A stretch of DNA of 8,742 nt from DAOQAU01 sp035354275. Lineage in GTDB: Bacteria > Cyanobacteriota > Vampirovibrionia > Gastranaerophilales > Gastranaerophilaceae. Positions 7,054-8,742 of this stretch are shown here, piece after piece. The notes below the pieces were generated by a model. The model had not been told where the DNA came from. It saw only the letters and a list, made by a program, of their open reading frames with translations, and searched no databases. Numbering within the stretch: the first letter of the stretch is position 1; the number at the start of each line of letters is the position of its first letter. Position numbers and translations under genes: made by a program. Where the stretch lies: positions 1-8,742 of the forward strand of contig DAOQAU010000063.1 of assembly GCA_035354275.1 (NCBI GenBank). The letters run 5' to 3'.

Positions 7054-7398
7054 ATGTCAGAATTTCATAATCTTGAAGAATCTTTAAAAGAATTTTTATC
7101 TGCGCAACAGGCAAATACTCCTAATGCCCAAAATATAAACCTGTATAAATATAATAATTTAAAGATTTTTATGATGTCAAAACAAAACAAAAACCCTCAT
7201 TTTATTGTAAGAATGGGAATATCTGAAACGGTTTACAGTTTAAATAACGGGGAAAAATTGTCGGGCGGATTGGGTGCTGATGAAAGATGGGTTAGAAAGT
7301 GGTTTGAAAACCCTATAAATAAAGCCTCTCTTCAGGAATTATGGAAAAGGTCGCTTAAGGTCGAAACTGTTCAAGTTGATACTTCAGAAGAAGAATAA
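7054..7398 (+). CDS. Conserved-looking hypothetical protein, 114 aa
   Basis: I do not recognise this family. It is a small soluble protein with no signal peptide or membrane helix: an acidic helical N-terminus (LEESLKEFLSAQQA, residues 7-20), a hydrophobic core (about 30-62, KIFMMSKQ and HFIVRMGISETVYSL), a Trp-rich basic segment (about 78-100, ERWVRKWFENP and LQELWKRS) and an acidic end (VDTSEEE). Alternating polar and hydrophobic residues in the core suggest beta strands. AGAGGT at correct spacing and a good upstream promoter make it very likely a real monocistronic gene. It is divergent from pyrF and meets the minus-strand Cys-rich gene tail to tail. The hairpin just after its stop lacks a U-tract in this direction, so termination here may be inefficient. 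Confidence 0.75.
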   Translation: MSEFHNLEESLKEFLSAQQANTPNAQNINLYKYNNLKIFMMSKQNKNPHFIVRMGISETVYSLNNGEKLSGGLGADERWVRKWFENPINKASLQELWKRSLKVETVQVDTSEEE

Positions 7399-7408
7399 TT
7401 TAAAAACA

Positions 7409-7433
7409 GGGCGCAAACCGAAGGTTTGCGCCC
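7409..7433 (-). terminator. Rho-independent terminator of first Cys-rich gene
   Basis: A perfect 11-bp stem, GGGCGCAAACC paired with GGTTTGCGCCC, closes a 3-nt loop. In the minus-strand direction it is followed by TGTTTTTAAATT, a proper U-tract, and lies 28 nt past the stop of the 7462-7845 gene. On the plus strand the downstream bases are A-rich, so the hairpin may only partly stop the 7054 gene. Confidence 0.85.
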
Positions 7434-7461
7434 GAAAATTATAAAGTCACTTTTTAGGTTT

Positions 7462-7845
7462 TTAATCACAGCATTTATTGCATTTATTGCAATTGCTGCC
7501 ATTGTTTACACAACGTCTATCTTCCCAAAATTTCCACCAGTGGCATCTTTTACAAGTACAGCCGCAGTCATCGCATCTTTTACAACAGCATTTGTTTTCA
7601 AAAATTTTCCACCAGGTACATTTTTTCTTGCAGCATTTGTCACAGCAAGGATCGCAAGGGCAAGCAGGACATGCACAGTCACAAGGACAAGCAGGGCATG
7701 CACAGTCACAAGGGCAAGCAGGGCAAGCCGAAGCGCATGGTTCTGAACAAGGACAAGGATTTGAACAAGGACATGCCGCAAAAGTTGTTTGAGAACTAAT
7801 GATTAGTGTCATTAAAATCCCCAATGCCAGTAATGTTTTTTTCAT
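7462..7845 (-). CDS. Exported cysteine-rich protein with CPACPCDCA repeats
   Basis: The 127-residue protein starts with a Sec signal peptide (MKK, hydrophobic 4-17, SQTTFA with probable cleavage after A23). The mature part of about 104 residues has 34 cysteines by hand count. Layout: Pro/Cys-rich N-terminus (24-45), nearly three copies of a nine-residue CPACPCDCA repeat (about 41-66), CC-D-K-CC-KKKC (68-76), then two copies of a Trp motif, C76-x-WWKIFENK and C101-x-WWKFWED, with Cys clusters between and after, ending in KCCD. FAAC at the cleavage site is a poor lipobox, so a lipoprotein is possible but less likely. SD AGGAGA (7851-7856) lies 5 nt from the ATG. A paralogue is at 8074-8394. The family is unknown to me; extracytoplasmic metal binding or a disulfide-crosslinked surface layer are guesses from composition. 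Confidence 0.9.
   Translation of the reverse strand: MKKTLLALGILMTLIISSQTTFAACPCSNPCPCSEPCASACPACPCDCACPACPCDCACPACPCDPCCDKCCKKKCTWWKIFENKCCCKRCDDCGCTCKRCHWWKFWEDRRCVNNGSNCNKCNKCCD
7661..7727 (-). repeat. 27-bp tandem repeat inside the Cys-rich gene
   Basis: Two full copies (7661-7687 and 7688-7714) differ at only two positions, and a third copy begins at 7715 and fades after about 11-13 nt. Each unit encodes nine residues, CPACPCDCA in circular permutation, so copy-number change keeps the frame. There are no spacers, so this is not a CRISPR. Confidence 0.9.
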
Positions 7846-7868
7846 AAAAATCTCCTTTTAACTACTTT

Positions 7869-7887
7869 TTTAAGTTCCTCACTTAAA
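7869..7887 (-). promoter_or_regulatory. Leader hairpin upstream of first Cys-rich gene
   Basis: On the minus strand TTTAAGT-GAGGA-ACTTAAA forms a 7-bp stem with a GGA-containing loop, 24 nt before the ATG and just upstream of the SD. The second Cys-rich gene has a different hairpin in nearly the same place. A structural or CsrA-like regulatory role is possible, but the stem is AT-rich and could be fortuitous. Confidence 0.35.
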
Positions 7888-7913
7888 TTTATACGTAACT
7901 TGTTATTGATTTA

Positions 7914-7919
7914 ATTGTA
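7914..7919 (-). promoter_or_regulatory. Probable -10 element of first Cys-rich gene
   Basis: TACAAT on the minus strand, within ATACAATTA, a 9-mer that recurs at exactly the same distance (69 nt) from the start of the paralogous gene. At a 17-nt spacer the -35 hexamer is ATGGTC, far from TTGACA, suggesting an activator or a different sigma factor. The rest of 7846-8000 is AT-rich leader and upstream sequence with no ORF. Confidence 0.5.
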
Positions 7920-8000
7920 TAACCGCAATACTAAAAGACCATATCTGAACAGGTAATATTTAAGAGTAATTGTGAATTAAACACAAAGGCAATGAATAAA

Positions 8001-8035
8001 AAGCGGACCGAAAACTAAAGGTTTTCGGTCCGCTT
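8001..8035 (-). terminator. Rho-independent terminator of second Cys-rich gene
   Basis: A perfect 15-bp stem (8001-8015 with 8021-8035, core GCGGACCGAAAAC) with a 5-nt loop. The minus-strand continuation TTTTTATT gives a U-tract. It lies 38 nt beyond the stop at 8074 and separates the two paralogous genes into independent transcription units. Confidence 0.9.
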
Positions 8036-8073
8036 CCATGAGATTAAAAAACTTTAACTATAAGTTTCAGGTT

Positions 8074-8394
8074 TTAATCGCAGCAGTCACAACAGCTGTT
8101 GCATTTATAGCAGCAGTTTTTGTTTTCCCAGAATTTCCACCAACGGCATTTCTTTTTGCAACAATTGTCACAACAGGAATTACAACTGTCACAACAAGAA
8201 TTGCAACAGCTTTGGTGTCCGCAGCTGCAAGGGTCTAAAACAGGGCATGCAGGACAAGGCATTGCTGTTGAGCAGCATGGTGCTATAACAGGGCATGCTG
8301 GGCAGGGGTTTGAACACGGACAAGCCGCAAAGGTTGTTTGCGAACCTATTGCAAGTGCAACGATAGCAAACAGGGATACAAGCATTTTTTTCAT
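8074..8394 (-). CDS. Exported cysteine-rich protein, paralogue
   Basis: The start is the ATG at 8394, giving 106 residues: the longer open frame to 8475 has no signal-like N-terminus, while MKKMLVSLFAIVALAIGSQTTFA is a clean Sec signal preceded by AGGAGA (8402-8407) 7 nt away. Cleavage is probably after A23. The mature part of 83 residues has 27 cysteines by hand count: a Pro/Cys/Val-rich N-terminal half (PCPACPVIAPCC and PCPACPVLDPC), a CC-N-S-CC-D-S-C cluster (63-79), the motif KKKC83-R-WWKFWENK, and a Cys-rich end (CCDCCD). It shares SQTTFAACPCSNPCP and the Trp motif with the 7462-7845 protein but has one motif copy instead of two and lacks the nine-residue repeat, so the pair probably arose by duplication and diverged by repeat gain or loss. 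The function is unknown. Confidence 0.9.
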   Translation of the reverse strand: MKKMLVSLFAIVALAIGSQTTFAACPCSNPCPACPVIAPCCSTAMPCPACPVLDPCSCGHQSCCNSCCDSCNSCCDNCCKKKCRWWKFWENKNCCYKCNSCCDCCD

Positions 8395-8420
8395 GATTAA
8401 ATCTCCTTTTTTGATTTTTT

Positions 8421-8439
8421 GTCCCTGATAAAGAGGGAC
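8421..8439 (-). promoter_or_regulatory. Leader hairpin upstream of second Cys-rich gene
   Basis: GTCCCT and AGGGAC form a 6-bp stem around a 7-nt loop (CTTTATC on the minus strand), 27 nt before the ATG. On the plus strand it is followed by TTTTT and would resemble a small terminator, but no plus-strand gene leads into it. It more likely belongs to the minus-strand leader. Confidence 0.4.
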
Positions 8440-8462
8440 TTTTTCTAAAAAAATACACTCTA

Positions 8463-8468
8463 ATTGTA
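8463..8468 (-). promoter_or_regulatory. Probable -10 element of second Cys-rich gene
   Basis: TACAAT on the minus strand, inside ATACAATTA, 69 nt from ATG 8394, exactly as in the paralogue. The hexamer at a 17-nt spacer is ATCGTT, similar to the ATGGTC of the paralogue but unlike consensus -35. Confidence 0.5.
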
Positions 8469-8515
8469 TCCTCATAAATAAAAAAAACGATGTCTGTTAG
8501 TACAATATTTAGGTA

Positions 8516-8530
8516 AGGTAATTATTACCT
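8516..8530. promoter_or_regulatory. AGGTAAT inverted repeat, possible operator
   Basis: AGGTAAT-T-ATTACCT is a perfect 7-bp-arm palindrome about 50 nt upstream of the proposed -10 of the second Cys-rich gene. Further GGTAA copies lie at 8512 and 8536, and one AGGTAAT lies upstream of the first Cys-rich gene at 7951-7957. The recurrence suggests a regulator binding site, but none is identified. The rest of 8395-8571 is AT-rich with no gene. Confidence 0.35.
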
Positions 8531-8571
8531 GATGGGGTAATGGAAAAAATAACTTTTGTGCTTTTATGAAG

Positions 8572-8742
8572 TTAAGGCAGGGTTTTAAAGTAGTCTTTTA
8601 CGTACAGAGCGTTATTTGCACAACCGAATCCGCTGCTGTTTGCATTGCTTGATGTTGTACAATATTCCGGATAACTGCTTTTTGCAGAGCCTATCGGAAT
8701 TAAAGAATCATTTGACAAGATTTGAAAAGCAAACATATCGTA
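8572..8742 (-). CDS. Pseudopilin-like protein, C-terminal end (partial)
   Basis: The minus strand is open from the window edge to TAA at 8572-8574, giving 56 residues of an incomplete gene whose start lies beyond the right edge. The end reads YDMFAFQILSNDSLIPIGSA, then a Ser-rich loop with YC, then GFGCANNALYVKDYFKTLP. The D-x-F-x-F-x-I...DG/S-x-I-P-x-G start and a disulfide-like C...GFGC pair resemble the C-terminal domains of type IV pilin or type II secretion pseudopilin-like proteins with N-terminal methylation signals, especially those I associate with Gastranaerophilales. The diagnostic N-terminus is outside the window, so this is a pattern-based call. It is on the same strand as the Cys-rich genes and ends 177 nt upstream of the second one; only a weak terminator-like sequence is visible between. 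Confidence 0.6.
   Translation of the reverse strand, partial: YDMFAFQILSNDSLIPIGSAKSSYPEYCTTSSNANSSGFGCANNALYVKDYFKTLP

Noticed and set aside
7661..7727. CRISPR array
   Set aside because: The 27-bp repeats are directly adjacent with no unique spacers and encode a regular nine-residue protein repeat.
7426..7792. Overlapping plus- and minus-strand open frames across the first Cys-rich gene
   Set aside because: They are shadows created by the repetitive, biased composition; only the 7462-7845 minus-strand frame has a signal peptide, SD, promoter element and terminator.
7462..8394. RiPP precursor peptides
   Set aside because: Both proteins have ordinary Sec signal peptides and no modification enzyme or transporter is in the window; composition alone is not enough.
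8038..8475. Other open frames across the second Cys-rich gene, and the upstream extension of its own frame to 8475
   Set aside because: The extension includes the leader hairpin and proposed -10 and would bury the signal peptide; the remaining frames lack any ribosome site or recognisable product.
8551..8573. Terminator for the pseudopilin-like gene (AACTT/AAGTT followed by T-run on the minus strand)
   Set aside because: The stem is only 5 bp, AT-rich, with a loop of over 10 nt and overlapping the stop codon; too weak to annotate.

Overview
This 8.7 kb window comes from a bacterium with an AT-rich chromosome, Gram-negative-like rather than Firmicutes-like. The FliW/CsrA pair implies flagella. 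At the right edge, a pseudopilin-like C-terminus with Cys pairs in YC...GFGCA context resembles proteins I associate with the Candidatus Melainabacteria/Gastranaerophilales (non-photosynthetic relatives of Cyanobacteria). That lineage is an inference; no rRNA or other decisive marker is present.

Left block (1-5044, + strand): a tightly packed run of a TPR protein (5' end cut off by the window), fliW, csrA (overlapping fliW by 7 nt), a second TPR-like protein starting 2 nt after csrA, and uvrA 28 nt further on. FliW and CsrA form the known switch linking flagellin level to translation. The flanking TPR proteins are unassigned. UvrA is the damage-recognition ATPase of nucleotide excision repair. 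Its gene carries a GC-rich, hairpin-rich 124-bp palindromic element, read through in frame as about 42 extra residues just before zinc finger 1.

Middle block (5041-6929, - strand): pyrF (orotidine 5'-phosphate decarboxylase) and ald (alanine dehydrogenase) form a two-gene operon joined by a TAATG junction and driven by a recognisable promoter. ald converges on uvrA so closely that both stop codons lie in a single TTAA. A divergent + strand gene (7054-7398) of unknown function has its own promoter.

Right block (7409-8742, - strand): two paralogous exported proteins, extremely rich in cysteine, each with its own promoter element, 5' leader hairpin, strong Shine-Dalgarno and strong terminator. 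Both share the signal-peptide end plus SQTTFAACPCSNPCP and a KKC-x-WWK-[IF]-[FW]-E motif; I do not recognise the family. Upstream of them is the last 56 codons of a probable pseudopilin-like gene. This pair and the in-frame element in uvrA are the most notable contents. Intergenic stretches over about 150 nt (7846-8000 and 8395-8571) hold the leaders and promoters of the Cys-rich genes.
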